The notes beneath the pieces were generated by a model that did not search any database, had not been told where the DNA came from, and was given only the letters and a program-made list of their open reading frames with translations. A stretch of DNA of 64,000 nucleotides, taken from positions 40,851 to 104,850 of the forward strand of contig JAMPXJ010000015.1 of the NCBI GenBank assembly GCA_023701205.1, in the 5' to 3' direction. Below, piece after piece: positions 53,016 through 61,635 of this stretch (within the stretch, counting starts at the first letter, position 1; each line of letters starts with the position of its first letter). This stretch comes from Oligoflexia bacterium (GTDB lineage: Bacteria; Bdellovibrionota; UBA1018). Position numbers and translations under genes: made by a program.

Positions 53016-53184
53016 ATTTCGAAACCTCACTGAAAACGGGCAAACTCTCCTGGAGGCCTGTCTATGGATCTCGCTGATCGCCTGCGTGTCTTTGAGGCTT
53101 TCAATCGCCTTCAGAGACGAGTACGCGCTCTACAGGAGCAGGCTCGAAAAAGGCTCCCGAAGCCTCTCAGCGCTCATCCGCTGA
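52957..53184 (+). CDS. Small pseudopilin-like protein overlapping both neighbours
   Basis: A 75-residue protein: basic start, then NLTENGQTLLEACLWISLIA, where GQTLLE resembles a prepilin-peptidase site followed by a hydrophobic helix. AAGGAG lies six bases ahead of the ATG, a strong ribosome site. It overlaps the preceding gene by 59 bases and the following gene by 121 bases in a different frame, which is a lot for a real gene; the ribosome site and pilin-like motif argue for it. Confidence 0.55.
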   Translation: MENGARSGRQRPNRSRRPSEFRNLTENGQTLLEACLWISLIACVSLRLSIAFRDEYALYRSRLEKGSRSLSALIR

Positions 53185-53660
53185 CACGGTCCCGCATCCG
53201 CGGCGCCATTTTCCTGCTAGTTTCGCTTTGGCTGGGCTCGATCGCGTACTCGATCGCGGAGACCGAAGCGATGCATGCCTGGGAAAAGGCCCACCCGCCC
53301 TCTCGTGCCGCCTGGGAGCACAGCCTGGGGACCCGAGGCTACCAGGAGGCGAAGGATGCACGGGCGATCCACAAGTCGCTCGTCTCGATGCCCGCCTTGG
53401 TCGATGAGGCCGGCGCGATCTGGATGACCTCGACGGGAAGCTGGATCGCGATTCCTCTAGCGGGCTCGGGAAACCTGCCTTTCCGGCTCTTTTGCCGGGA
53501 ATGTTCGCATCCCGGAGAGGCCTGGGAACCGCGAGGGCGCGGTTGGAGAGGCTTTGAAAACGTGCTTGCGGCGATCGACTCGCTGACGCCGCCGCCTCCA
53601 GCAGCTCCTGCGCCCAGGAAACCCAGGGAAATCATCGACCCGCGCGAGATCCGTTATTGA
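53064..53660 (+). CDS. Membrane-anchored protein of the pilin island
   Basis: A 198-residue protein with a basic helical N-terminus (RLRVFEAFNRLQRRVRALQE), one membrane helix at about 48-66 (RGAIFLLVSLWLGSIAYSIA) and a polar C-terminal domain with one CxxC-like pair (FCREC) and a Pro-rich end. GGAGG stands seven bases before ATG 53064, which supports this start despite a 121-base overlap with the pseudopilin-like gene. It ends the pilin island. No family recognised. Confidence 0.6.
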   Translation: MDLADRLRVFEAFNRLQRRVRALQEQARKRLPKPLSAHPLTRSRIRGAIFLLVSLWLGSIAYSIAETEAMHAWEKAHPPSRAAWEHSLGTRGYQEAKDARAIHKSLVSMPALVDEAGAIWMTSTGSWIAIPLAGSGNLPFRLFCRECSHPGEAWEPRGRGWRGFENVLAAIDSLTPPPPAAPAPRKPREIIDPREIRY

Positions 53661-53694
53661 CACGGCACGTTGGCCCGGTTTAAGTCCAGGGCAA

Positions 53695-54639
53695 ATGAAA
53701 ACGCATCCTGTATCGATCCTGGCAGTGGGCTCCATGGCCTTTGATACCGTTCAGACTCCTGCCGGCAAGGCTGAGGCCGTTCTGGGCGGCTCCGTGAATT
53801 ACTTCTCCGTGGCCGCGTCGTTTTATGCCCCGGTTCAGATCGTGGGCGTCGTCGGCGAGGATTTCCCCAAGCAGCACCTGGGCTGGCTCTCCCAGCGGCG
53901 GATCGACGTCACGGGCGTCCAGGTGGTCGCCGGCAAGACGTTCCACTGGGTGGGATCGTACGATCAGAACCTCAGCGAGGCCAAGACGCTCTCCACGGCG
54001 CTGAATGTTTTCGAGCATTTCAATCCCAAGTTAGGCGACAATCACCGCCACGCGCCTTATGTTTTTCTCGCGAATATCGACCCCATCCTCCAGCAAAGCG
54101 TGCTCGACCAGGTCAACAGCCCGAAGCTCGTCGCCTGCGACAGCATGAACTTCTGGATCGCCGGCAAGCCCGACGAGCTCAAGAAGACGCTCAAGCGCGT
54201 CGACATCCTCTCAGTCAACGAGGGCGAGGCGTATCTCCTCTCCGGCCAGCGCAACATCATCAAGGCCGCCGAGCTGATCCGCGCGATGGGTCCTTCGGTC
54301 GTCATCATCAAGCGCGGCGAGTACGGAGCCATGCTCTTCACTCCGAACGGGATGTTCATCGCTCCGGCGTTCCCGGTGCAGTCGGTCGTCGACCCGACGG
54401 GCGCGGGAGACAGCTTCGCCGGCGCGTTCATGGGCTTCCTGGCCGAAGCCGGCGCTGACCGCAAGATGGCGCAGGAAGACCCGCGCCAATGGGAGAACCT
54501 CCTGCGTCGCGCGGTGCTCGCAGGCTGCGTGATGGCGAGCTTCACGGTCGAGGACTTCAGCCTTCATCGGCTGATGCGCCTTGAGAACGACGAGCTCGTT
54601 GGGCGCCAGCACTCGCTGATCAACATGATCACGGTCTGA
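53695..54639 (+). CDS. PfkB-family carbohydrate or nucleoside kinase
   Basis: A 314-residue ribokinase-like enzyme that phosphorylates a sugar or nucleoside with ATP. It has the N-terminal GGSVNYFSVAAS and GVVGEDFPKQHLG and the C-terminal signature VVDPTGAGDSFAGAFMGFLA near 230-250, with the catalytic Asp in GAGD. The start at 53695 follows a short gap after the pilin island. The substrate cannot be stated. The next gene begins directly at its stop. Confidence 0.9.
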   Translation: MKTHPVSILAVGSMAFDTVQTPAGKAEAVLGGSVNYFSVAASFYAPVQIVGVVGEDFPKQHLGWLSQRRIDVTGVQVVAGKTFHWVGSYDQNLSEAKTLSTALNVFEHFNPKLGDNHRHAPYVFLANIDPILQQSVLDQVNSPKLVACDSMNFWIAGKPDELKKTLKRVDILSVNEGEAYLLSGQRNIIKAAELIRAMGPSVVIIKRGEYGAMLFTPNGMFIAPAFPVQSVVDPTGAGDSFAGAFMGFLAEAGADRKMAQEDPRQWENLLRRAVLAGCVMASFTVEDFSLHRLMRLENDELVGRQHSLINMITV

Positions 54640-54870
54640 GTGTTGCATACCCCGGACGGGGTGATCATCCGACGGATAGCCGGGAAACCCGCGTCTTGGC
54701 TCACAGTCGCGACTCTCTTCTTGATCTTCGGATCCTTACCCGCGCTATCCGGGATGTCACTCCCGGGCAAGTCCGTCGGTATTGGGTCGGTCTACCTGGT
54801 CTTGAATCTGATCTGGCTCTCCTTCATCATCCTCCTAGCCGGACTCTCCACGGCGCTCCCCAGGGAATAG
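54640..54870 (+). CDS. Small two-helix membrane protein, symporter-subunit-like
   Basis: A 76-residue protein with two hydrophobic helices (WLTVATLFLIFGSLPALSG and IGSVYLVLNLIWLSFIILLA). GTG at 54640 follows the PfkB stop directly; TTG at 54643 is an alternative. It ends three bases before the SSS-type histidine kinase gene. Several sodium-solute symporters are preceded by a similar small two-helix subunit, so it may be the partner of the transporter half of that kinase. No sequence family recognised. Confidence 0.6.
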   Translation: MLHTPDGVIIRRIAGKPASWLTVATLFLIFGSLPALSGMSLPGKSVGIGSVYLVLNLIWLSFIILLAGLSTALPRE

Positions 54871-54873
54871 CAG

Positions 54874-57624
54874 GTGTTCAGCCCGTACGGCATCACTGTG
54901 GCCATCCTGCTCTACATCGGTGCGCTTTTTCTCATCGCCGCGCTCGGGGAGAAAGCCGTAGCCGCGGGGCGAAACCCGATGGATCACCCGGCTTTGTACT
55001 CGCTTTCATTGCTCGTCTACTGCACCGCATGGGCCTACTATGGCGAAATCGGGAACGCCACACAGTCGGGCGTCCTCTTCATTTCCGAATACCTCGCCGT
55101 AACCGCATGCGCCGCGCTTTCGTGGTTCATTTACCGGAAGCTGATCCGCGCCAAGAATTTCTACAGGATCACCACGATCGTCGACTTCCTCTCCATTCGA
55201 TACGGCGACTCCCGAAAGATGGCCGCTTTCGTGACCCTGATCATGATTTTCGCGCTGCTTCCGTATATCGCGCTCCAGATCAAGGCGATCCAGGATACTT
55301 CCGCCCTGATCATGGGGCTTCCGTCTGACTCGCCCAGCGCCCAAGCCACGAGCCTGATCACCGTCGCCCTGCTCACCATCTTCACAATCCTGTTCGGGCT
55401 GCGCCGCCTGATCCCCACCGAACGGCATCCGGGGATGATCCTGGCCCTGACCGTCGAATGCGGCATCAAGCTCATGATCTTCATCATTGCCGGCCTCGTC
55501 ATCATCTACGGCAATTTCACCGGACTCGAAGAGATCTATGCGAGAGCGGAGGCGCTCCCGTCACCGGCCAGGACCAGCGTGCCCGCATCGACCTGGTTCG
55601 CCCAGCTGGTCATCTCGCTTCCCTCGATTCTTCTGCTTCCCAGGCAGTTTCACGTCGGGGTGGTGGAGTGCGCGCGTGAATCCCATCTGCGGACCGCGAT
55701 CTGGGCCTTCCCGCTGCTGCTCTTCCTGATCAACGTCCTCGTGCACCCAATCGCGCTCGCGGGCATGCTGCTCGGAGTCGATCCGGGGCTTTCCGATGAA
55801 TATCTTCTCCTGATCCCCTCCCGGATGGGGCAACGGTGGCTTTCGCTGGTCGTATTCTTGGGCGGAATTTCCGCCGCGACGGGAATGGTCATGCTCGAGA
55901 CCATGGCGATCTCCACCATGATCTCGAATCACCTCGTGCTGCCGCTGCTCCACCTGCTCAAGGCCCCCGAGTCGGTCTTCAGGAAACTGCTTCAAATCCG
56001 ATGGGCAGCGGCCGCAGCCATGATCGGCGCATCCTACCTGACGGCCCGATTCCTGGGAAAGCACACCCAACTGTCCGAGCTGGGCATGATCTCGTTCAGT
56101 GGAGTCTTCATCCTGTTCCCCGCGTTCGTCTGCGGGCTGTTCTGGAGAGAAGGCAACCGCGCAGGCGCCTGGTCCAGCCTCATCGGAGGATTAATCGTTT
56201 GGCTGACGACGAGCGCGCAGCCAGCCCTGATCAAGGCCGGAATTCTATCGCCGCTTGGCTGGTTCGATCAGCTGACGATCGCTTCAAACGCGTTCTTCGC
56301 CGTCGTGCTGGGCTTCAGCTTCTATTTCCTGGGCTCCGGCGCGTATCAGGCATCCGCCCGCGAGCGACTGCGCGCAGCCCATGTCGTTGACATCCTCAGG
56401 GGACCTCCCCCTCCGCTCGCGATCCGCCTCCCGCATCTGCCGAGGATAGTGTCGCTCGAGGACAAACGCGAGAAGACCGTCTCTCTCTTCCGGCACTATT
56501 TCGCCCCCGAGGTATCGCGCGCCAAACTGACGGAGTGCCTCGAAGCGGCGAAAGTACCCCGCGAGGAGAAGCTCACCCTCTCGGAACTGTCGAGTCTCGT
56601 CACCGAGGTCGAGCGCGCGCTTTCGGCGGCGATCGGAAGCGCCACGGCCCACGCACTGGTGAAAGACTCGCAATTGCTCACGGAAGGGGAGCAAAAAGAG
56701 CTCGCCCGGATCTATGGCGAGGAGTTCGCGACCCTCAGGATACCCCACCTCGAGCTGACCCAGCTGCTGCATGAACGCCGGGATCGCGAGGCGCAGCTGG
56801 CCCAGGAGGTCGAGGTACGCCAACGCCTCCTCGAACAGGAGCGCGCCGCCTCGCTCATGGCGGCAAGGGCGGTGCGGCTGAAGGACGACTTCATAGCGGC
56901 GGCTTCGCACGAGCTGAATACGCCGCTCACTCCGCTCAAGGTCGAGCTTCGGTTGATCGAGAGGGAAACGCGCCAGATCGCCGCCAGATCCGGAATGACG
57001 CGGGAGACGGGGCGCATCCAGCAGCTCTTGGGATCGGCGCAAGGACAGGTGGACAGGATGATCGGCCTCATTGAGCGGATCCTGGATGTGAGCCGCCTTT
57101 CCGCCGGTAAATTCGTCATTCAGAAGAGACGGACCAACCTCTCGGAGCTGGCGTTGCATGCGCTGGACCGTTTCAGGAATGCCTCCCCCGACTGTGCCCA
57201 TCTCCTTCAAAGCGACATCCATCCCAACGTGACGGGAAACTGGGATCCCGCACGTCTCGATCAACTCGTGACGAACCTCGTTTCGAACGCCCTGAAGTTC
57301 GGGCGTGGCCGCCCGATCCTGGTCAGATTGCAAGAGCGGCAAAGGCAGGCCATCCTCGAAGTCTCGGACGAAGGAATCGGCATGGACTCCCAGACCCGAA
57401 GAAGGATCTTCGACCGCTTCGAGCAGGGAGTCTCTCCCAACGCCTTTGGAGGCTTAGGCGTAGGGCTCTATCTTTGCGGCCAAATCGTCCAAGCCCACGG
57501 CGGAACCATTGAGGTGCAAAGCCAGCCTGGACAGGGTTCGAAGTTCACCGTCGTACTGCCAGAACAGTCCCCCGGCGGACAGACACGCGAAGGCGGACTG
57601 GCCCGATACCCTGGGCCACCGTGA
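54874..57624 (+). CDS. Sodium:solute-symporter-type sensor histidine kinase (CbrA-like)
   Basis: A 916-residue fusion. Residues 1-490 hold about 12-13 membrane helices of the SSS transporter fold (VYCTAWAYYGEIGNATQSGV, FYRITTIVDFLSIRYGDSRK). A linker and coiled coil (about 560-670) lead to a kinase core: AASHELNTPLTPLKVELRLI with the phosphorylated His near 678, N box LVSNALKFGRG near 802, DEGIGMDSQTRRRIFDRFEQ and GGLGVGLYLCGQIVQAHGG. There is no C-terminal receiver, and no regulator gene is adjacent. CbrA, the best-studied member, senses or moves histidine to control carbon/nitrogen use. GTG start; the small two-helix protein is three bases upstream. Confidence 0.92.
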   Translation: MFSPYGITVAILLYIGALFLIAALGEKAVAAGRNPMDHPALYSLSLLVYCTAWAYYGEIGNATQSGVLFISEYLAVTACAALSWFIYRKLIRAKNFYRITTIVDFLSIRYGDSRKMAAFVTLIMIFALLPYIALQIKAIQDTSALIMGLPSDSPSAQATSLITVALLTIFTILFGLRRLIPTERHPGMILALTVECGIKLMIFIIAGLVIIYGNFTGLEEIYARAEALPSPARTSVPASTWFAQLVISLPSILLLPRQFHVGVVECARESHLRTAIWAFPLLLFLINVLVHPIALAGMLLGVDPGLSDEYLLLIPSRMGQRWLSLVVFLGGISAATGMVMLETMAISTMISNHLVLPLLHLLKAPESVFRKLLQIRWAAAAAMIGASYLTARFLGKHTQLSELGMISFSGVFILFPAFVCGLFWREGNRAGAWSSLIGGLIVWLTTSAQPALIKAGILSPLGWFDQLTIASNAFFAVVLGFSFYFLGSGAYQASARERLRAAHVVDILRGPPPPLAIRLPHLPRIVSLEDKREKTVSLFRHYFAPEVSRAKLTECLEAAKVPREEKLTLSELSSLVTEVERALSAAIGSATAHALVKDSQLLTEGEQKELARIYGEEFATLRIPHLELTQLLHERRDREAQLAQEVEVRQRLLEQERAASLMAARAVRLKDDFIAAASHELNTPLTPLKVELRLIERETRQIAARSGMTRETGRIQQLLGSAQGQVDRMIGLIERILDVSRLSAGKFVIQKRRTNLSELALHALDRFRNASPDCAHLLQSDIHPNVTGNWDPARLDQLVTNLVSNALKFGRGRPILVRLQERQRQAILEVSDEGIGMDSQTRRRIFDRFEQGVSPNAFGGLGVGLYLCGQIVQAHGGTIEVQSQPGQGSKFTVVLPEQSPGGQTREGGLARYPGPP

Positions 57625-57633
57625 GGGCGATGT

Positions 57634-59727
57634 TCAGTCCTTGGCCTTGATCTTCGCGTCAGCCTTGATCAGGGTGTAGGCCTCGTTGACGAGCTTTGAC
57701 GTCACGTCGCTGTCTTTTTCCATCTTGGGATGGAAGAGCGCGGCGAGCTTGCGGTAGGAGGCCTTGATCTCCGCCAGGGTGGAATCCGGAGTCGTGCCCA
57801 GCACGTAATGCGCCCACTGCATGCGGTGTCCGCGGTATCGCGTGGCGCGGTCGATTTCCTCTTTCTTGGCTTTGCCGGTGAGGCGTGAGATGGCGGGATC
57901 CGCCTCGCCGACCCACTTCTCGAAGGAGAGCGGCGCGGCGTCCTTGCGGTCGCGGGCCCAGTCCAGCTGCTTCAGCTCGGTATTGTCCGCGGTGAAGAAG
58001 GAGTCAAAGAAGTCCTTCTGCTCGCGGCTCTCGTGGCCATCGTAGTGCTGCCGGCCCCGCTCCGCTCTTTCGCCGCCGGCCCCGCGTTTCTTGGCCTTGT
58101 CCGCACTGGCTTGGTAGGGGTCTTTGAACTCCATGTCGGGGCCATCGGCGTACTCGTACTTGCCTTTGACGTCGTTGAAAACGACGTTGTCCCAGGATTC
58201 GGCGGTACGCGAGCCGATCGAGCCCACCCGCCTCCCGCCCTGCAGCTCCATCGTGGCGCGGACAAAATGGTTCACGTTGTCGTTCTGGCCCAGGTGCCCG
58301 GCTTGGTCCGCGAAACGCCCCTCCACGCTCGCGTAGTTGTCCGAGCGCAGGGTGACCGAGAGCTCGCCGTTCCGCGCCTGCGAGAACTCACCGGCCGCGA
58401 GGATCTTGCGGCCATGGCCGAGCCGGAGGAGCAAGGGGCGCAGGTTGTTTTCGACCGAGCCATAAGGCGCCACTTTCAGTTTGCCATCCTCCGTGATCAC
58501 GAAGATGTAACGAGCATTCGGATTATTGGGCACGAAACGGTCGAGCACCTCGCGCGCCGTCATGCGAGAGAAAACATCCAGCGGATTCTGGCGCGGATTC
58601 GCCCGTTCCGCCGCGGTCATGACGTCATCGTAAGAGCCGAAGTTCTCCTCGACGAGCCTGCGGATCCCGACATGCCCGTCCAGGGTCATCTTCTCGGTCG
58701 GGGAGTACGCGCCGCCGCTCACGTTGGGCGCGCGCAGGAAGTCACTGTAGCCCTGGGCTTTGAGCCCAAGGGACTCGGCGAGCACCGCGGTCTTGACCTC
58801 CTGGGGCGTGAGGCTCTCGAAGAATTTCTCGGCGGCGGCCATCCGGTCTTTTGAAGAGAGCCCGGAGATGGAATCGATCTCGCTTTTCTGGATGGAGCCC
58901 ACGTGGCGCACGCGCGCGCCGCCGCCCGGAGCCTCGGTGAACCACTCGGTCAGCACCGTGAGCTTGTCCTGATAGCGCTGGTTGTATTCCACTTCGAAGC
59001 GATCCTTGGGCGGGAACTTGTGCACGTCCAGGACGCGCGCGGGCACGAGCGTGTCGCTGCCCTCGGGCTTGAACCAGAAGTAGCGATTCTCGCCGGCGGT
59101 GGCGAGCTCGACGGTCTCGCGCTTGGCGCTTGCACCGCTCCCCGGAATCGCGAGCGTGCGGCCGCTCGAGGCGATGGACTCAAAAGGGTGTCCCGGTGTC
59201 GGGCTTTTCAGCCAGACCTCGTATTCGATGAGGGCGTTGGTGATCTCTGGCGCGTTCTCGTTTTGCCCGATCAGCTTCACCGACACGTCCAGCATCGAAT
59301 CCGAGAAGCCATCGCCCTGCAGCGCCCGGAGGTGGGCGCGGAAAACCTTGAGCTTCTGATCGCGCGTGTACTTCCCTTCGGGAGCAGTCGGACGCGGAGC
59401 CTTTTTGATTACCGAGCCCTGCGGCGCGGACTTCAGCAGGGTCACTTTCGCGTAATCGCCACTCACGTCCGGGAGATACGGGTCGCCTTTGACGCCATGG
59501 CTCCGGAACAGTTCCTGATAATCATCCGCGCCGAGAAGATAGCGATCCTGCGGCAAGCGGCCGATCTCGAAGTCGTCGCGGAAAAGGACGATCTCCCGCT
59601 GCTGCTCCATGGGCTCGCGATACAACGCGGCCCAGTTGCGCGTGCAAAGCTCATTGGCCGACCAGGAGGCGGTCGAGCTCAGCACTCCCAAGAGACCAAA
59701 CGCGAACGCGATCAGCGGACGATTCAA
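57634..59727 (-). CDS. Large exported protein with degenerate J-like C-terminus
   Basis: A 697-residue exported protein (signal peptide ending near residue 24, TASWS-AN). The first 560 residues are unrecognised, strand-rich and contain LRSDNYASVEGRFADQAGHL. The last 65 residues fold like a J domain (YVLGTTPDSTLAEIKASYRK, LAALFHPKMEKDSD), but the obligatory HPD loop reads HPK at 666-668, so it should not stimulate Hsp70. J domains act in the cytoplasm, yet this protein has an export signal; the motif may be used as a binding module. It is convergent with the SSS kinase, nine bases between stops. Confidence 0.75.
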   Translation of the reverse strand: MNRPLIAFAFGLLGVLSSTASWSANELCTRNWAALYREPMEQQREIVLFRDDFEIGRLPQDRYLLGADDYQELFRSHGVKGDPYLPDVSGDYAKVTLLKSAPQGSVIKKAPRPTAPEGKYTRDQKLKVFRAHLRALQGDGFSDSMLDVSVKLIGQNENAPEITNALIEYEVWLKSPTPGHPFESIASSGRTLAIPGSGASAKRETVELATAGENRYFWFKPEGSDTLVPARVLDVHKFPPKDRFEVEYNQRYQDKLTVLTEWFTEAPGGGARVRHVGSIQKSEIDSISGLSSKDRMAAAEKFFESLTPQEVKTAVLAESLGLKAQGYSDFLRAPNVSGGAYSPTEKMTLDGHVGIRRLVEENFGSYDDVMTAAERANPRQNPLDVFSRMTAREVLDRFVPNNPNARYIFVITEDGKLKVAPYGSVENNLRPLLLRLGHGRKILAAGEFSQARNGELSVTLRSDNYASVEGRFADQAGHLGQNDNVNHFVRATMELQGGRRVGSIGSRTAESWDNVVFNDVKGKYEYADGPDMEFKDPYQASADKAKKRGAGGERAERGRQHYDGHESREQKDFFDSFFTADNTELKQLDWARDRKDAAPLSFEKWVGEADPAISRLTGKAKKEEIDRATRYRGHRMQWAHYVLGTTPDSTLAEIKASYRKLAALFHPKMEKDSDVTSKLVNEAYTLIKADAKIKAKD

Positions 59728-59845
59728 GGCAGCGTGCTCCTCTACCCTCTACTTATCGTCGACGGGTGGGAATAACTTGAGTTGTTGGAATTATTGGTAA
59801 AAACCGCCGCGAGCGGCCCGCGCCGGAATCAATTATGCCAGAACT

Positions 59846-60313
59846 TCAGATCTCGTCAGCGAATCCACGGATCTCACCGAGGGCGGGGATGAACATGTGG
59901 CCCCGGTCATGCACCTCAAGCTGGACAATCGGGGGGCCTATTTCATCCACAACTCGTTCAATCGCGGGGGTACCGACCACATCATCGTTCGAAGCTGCAT
60001 AAAAGCGTGTTGGAACTATGTAGTTCTTACGAAGATTGCAGACCTCTCCTGACTGGGGAGCAAGACAGGGTAGTTTCCTGGAAATCAGCCTTGATACCAT
60101 CCGGCCCCCTAAGGGATTGAGGCGACTCTCTGTGAGGGAAAGAGACTGCAGCAAGCTACCAAAGATTGAGGCCAGAGACGACCTTGCTGTCAAACTGAAC
60201 GCTGGTTGAAGCAGGATTGCCCCATCGACCTTGTTCTCGAGACCGAGAATGAAACCGATAAGCCCTCCCGTACTCTGCTCTACGACGATGACTTTCGTCC
60301 CCATTTCACGCAT
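59846..60313 (-). pseudogene. Alpha/beta hydrolase, C-terminal fragment
   Basis: A 155-codon frame holding the second half of an alpha/beta hydrolase: KVIVVEQSTGGLIGFILGLE has the nucleophile Ser in QSTGG (the usual Gly is Glu), FYAASNDDVVGTPA gives the acid, and EVHDRGHMF the His. The first half lies in another frame at 60306-60692, overlapping by eight bases (ATGCGTGA); one inserted base would fuse HA and REMG. The A/T content and codon use differ from the rest of the window. It is taken as a broken gene, possibly from transfer. Confidence 0.65.
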
Positions 60314-60692
60314 GCTCTATCCAGTCAGTCTCATTATAGAGGCCAAGTGCGCCTACTTCACCGATTTCATGCCCCGGAAGTATCGTGGAAATCGAATTGA
60401 TTCCTTCAGAAAAAGACGCTTCAGCCAAATACCTAAACTGGTTATGATTCATGAAAGGACCATGGATAAAAACGTAGACAAACTCAGTCTTCGTGCCGGA
60501 ATAATAAACTAGCGGACGGCCTCTTGCGCCGGGTGCCCGATAACTTTCTTGGATATCCTTCGAAAGCTCGAAGACTTTTTGAATTTCCTCATCCAAGCTT
60601 TCCGGAAGGAACCTCAGCTCGGCAGGACGCCTCTCGTTCCAAATGATCAGGCCGGGGTGTTTTCGAAGCTTTGGGATGTGATCCTGATCCAC
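60306..60692 (-). pseudogene. Alpha/beta hydrolase, N-terminal fragment
   Basis: A 128-codon frame (GTG at 60692, frame closed by TGA 15 bases farther) with the first half of an alpha/beta hydrolase: FVYVFIHGPFMNHNQFRYLA is strand 3 and the oxyanion loop, and ISTILPGHEIGE follows. It stops exactly where the frame ending at 59846 continues the fold. Together the two would make a protein of about 280 residues with a full Ser-Asp-His set. Confidence 0.65.
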
Positions 60693-60768
60693 TCGGGACA
60701 GGAAGCCCGGTCAGGAAACTTAATCTGGGTAAACCAGGTACTGCTCACACTTTTGGTTTCCGGGAGGC

Positions 60769-61017
60769 TCAGACTGCGCGAATAGAGAAGTGAGTCGCCG
60801 TCACATTCCAGATCGGAAATCCCGATAACGCGATCGGACGGGCTAGCTCTAAAACTCGCATTGACACTTCGGATGCGGCGAGAAGCTTAACTTTTGTTTC
60901 GTCATTCGAGGCAGGAGCTCGACCGCTCAGCAATGGCAGGCCACCTCTCGGGAGGAAGTAGAAGGCCCCCGAAAGGAGAATGCAAAAAACCGCAATGGCG
61001 GAGCCCTTTAGCCGCAT
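60769..61017 (-). CDS. Short frame with membrane anchor, perhaps the 5' end of the broken hydrolase
   Basis: Eighty-two codons from ATG 61017: a hydrophobic N-terminus (GSAIAVFCILLSGAFYFLPR) followed by a polar domain (NDETKVKLLAASEVSMRVLE). It ends 76 bases before the hydrolase fragment. Between them a third frame also reads like protein (SSTWFTQIKFPDRASC), so the whole 59846-61017 stretch may be one gene broken several times. No function of its own is recognised; ATG 61077 is an in-frame alternative. Confidence 0.4.
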   Translation of the reverse strand: MRLKGSAIAVFCILLSGAFYFLPRGGLPLLSGRAPASNDETKVKLLAASEVSMRVLELARPIALSGFPIWNVTATHFSIRAV

Positions 61018-61077
61018 GCTGGCTTGTCGGAGTTTTGTCTTTTCAGTAAAAGGACCTGTAGCGATCAGCCCTGTCAA

Positions 61078-61560
61078 ACGCCCACTCCCGCGACTCCGCC
61101 GGCGGAGCTGCTGGCAAGAAACGCCAAGATACCTGGTTTCGAGCTACCTGAATTCCGTCTGGGCCCGAAATGGGCTGATCAGAGCCACCGGCGCGTTACG
61201 TTGTCTCGATCGGTCGGCCAGCTCTCGAAACGCAGTCCCGCTTCAACGGCGATCCGAAGATTCCCGGATACCGTCGCAAGGTCCTCCGGGTGCCAGAGAT
61301 CATCGGCGAGTTCCTGCAGTTCGGTGGCTTCCGCCCTTAGCGCAAGGTTCTTTACGCTACGCTCCGAGCCGGACAGCAGTGAACCCGCTTTTCAGACATT
61401 CAACATTTTTGAGCAAAGACTCTGGATCATAGAAACGCCTCAAGCAAAGTTTCCACCCTTTTGCTGCCCCTGAATTAAACCCCCAGTTTCTTGACTTGAG
61501 TGAGTTGAATTCCGATCTTTGCGACGAATAAGCCAAGTCGCCCAGAACAAGATAAAGGCT
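61078..61560. other. Intergenic stretch without a convincing gene
   Basis: No complete gene is seen in these 480 bases. On the plus strand a 50-codon stretch ending near 61340 (YVVSIGRPALETQSRFNG, then YRRKVLRVPEIIGEFLQFGG) reads like a protein remnant, without a start. The sequence just before the Fic gene becomes A/T-rich and contains its operator. Confidence 0.4.
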
Positions 61561-61561
61561 A

Positions 61562-61632
61562 CTTTACCAAAAAATTCTTTAGTAAAGCTCCCTTTATTAC
61601 TGGTCTTTCTTAGTAAAGTGTTCTTTACTAAG
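61562..61632 (+). promoter_or_regulatory. Operator-like TTAGTAAAG repeats before the Fic gene
   Basis: Four copies of one 9-base element: CTTTACCAA (61562-61570, inverted, one mismatch), TTAGTAAAG (61579-61587), TTAGTAAAG (61610-61618) and CTTTACTAA (61623-61631, inverted). The last two sit in a perfect 10-bp palindrome CTTAGTAAAG-tgtt-CTTTACTAAG at 61609-61632, three bases before the ATG. The two direct copies are 31 bases apart, close to three helical turns. This layout is typical of an autoregulated toxin-type operator. Confidence 0.75.
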
Positions 61633-61635
61633 CTT

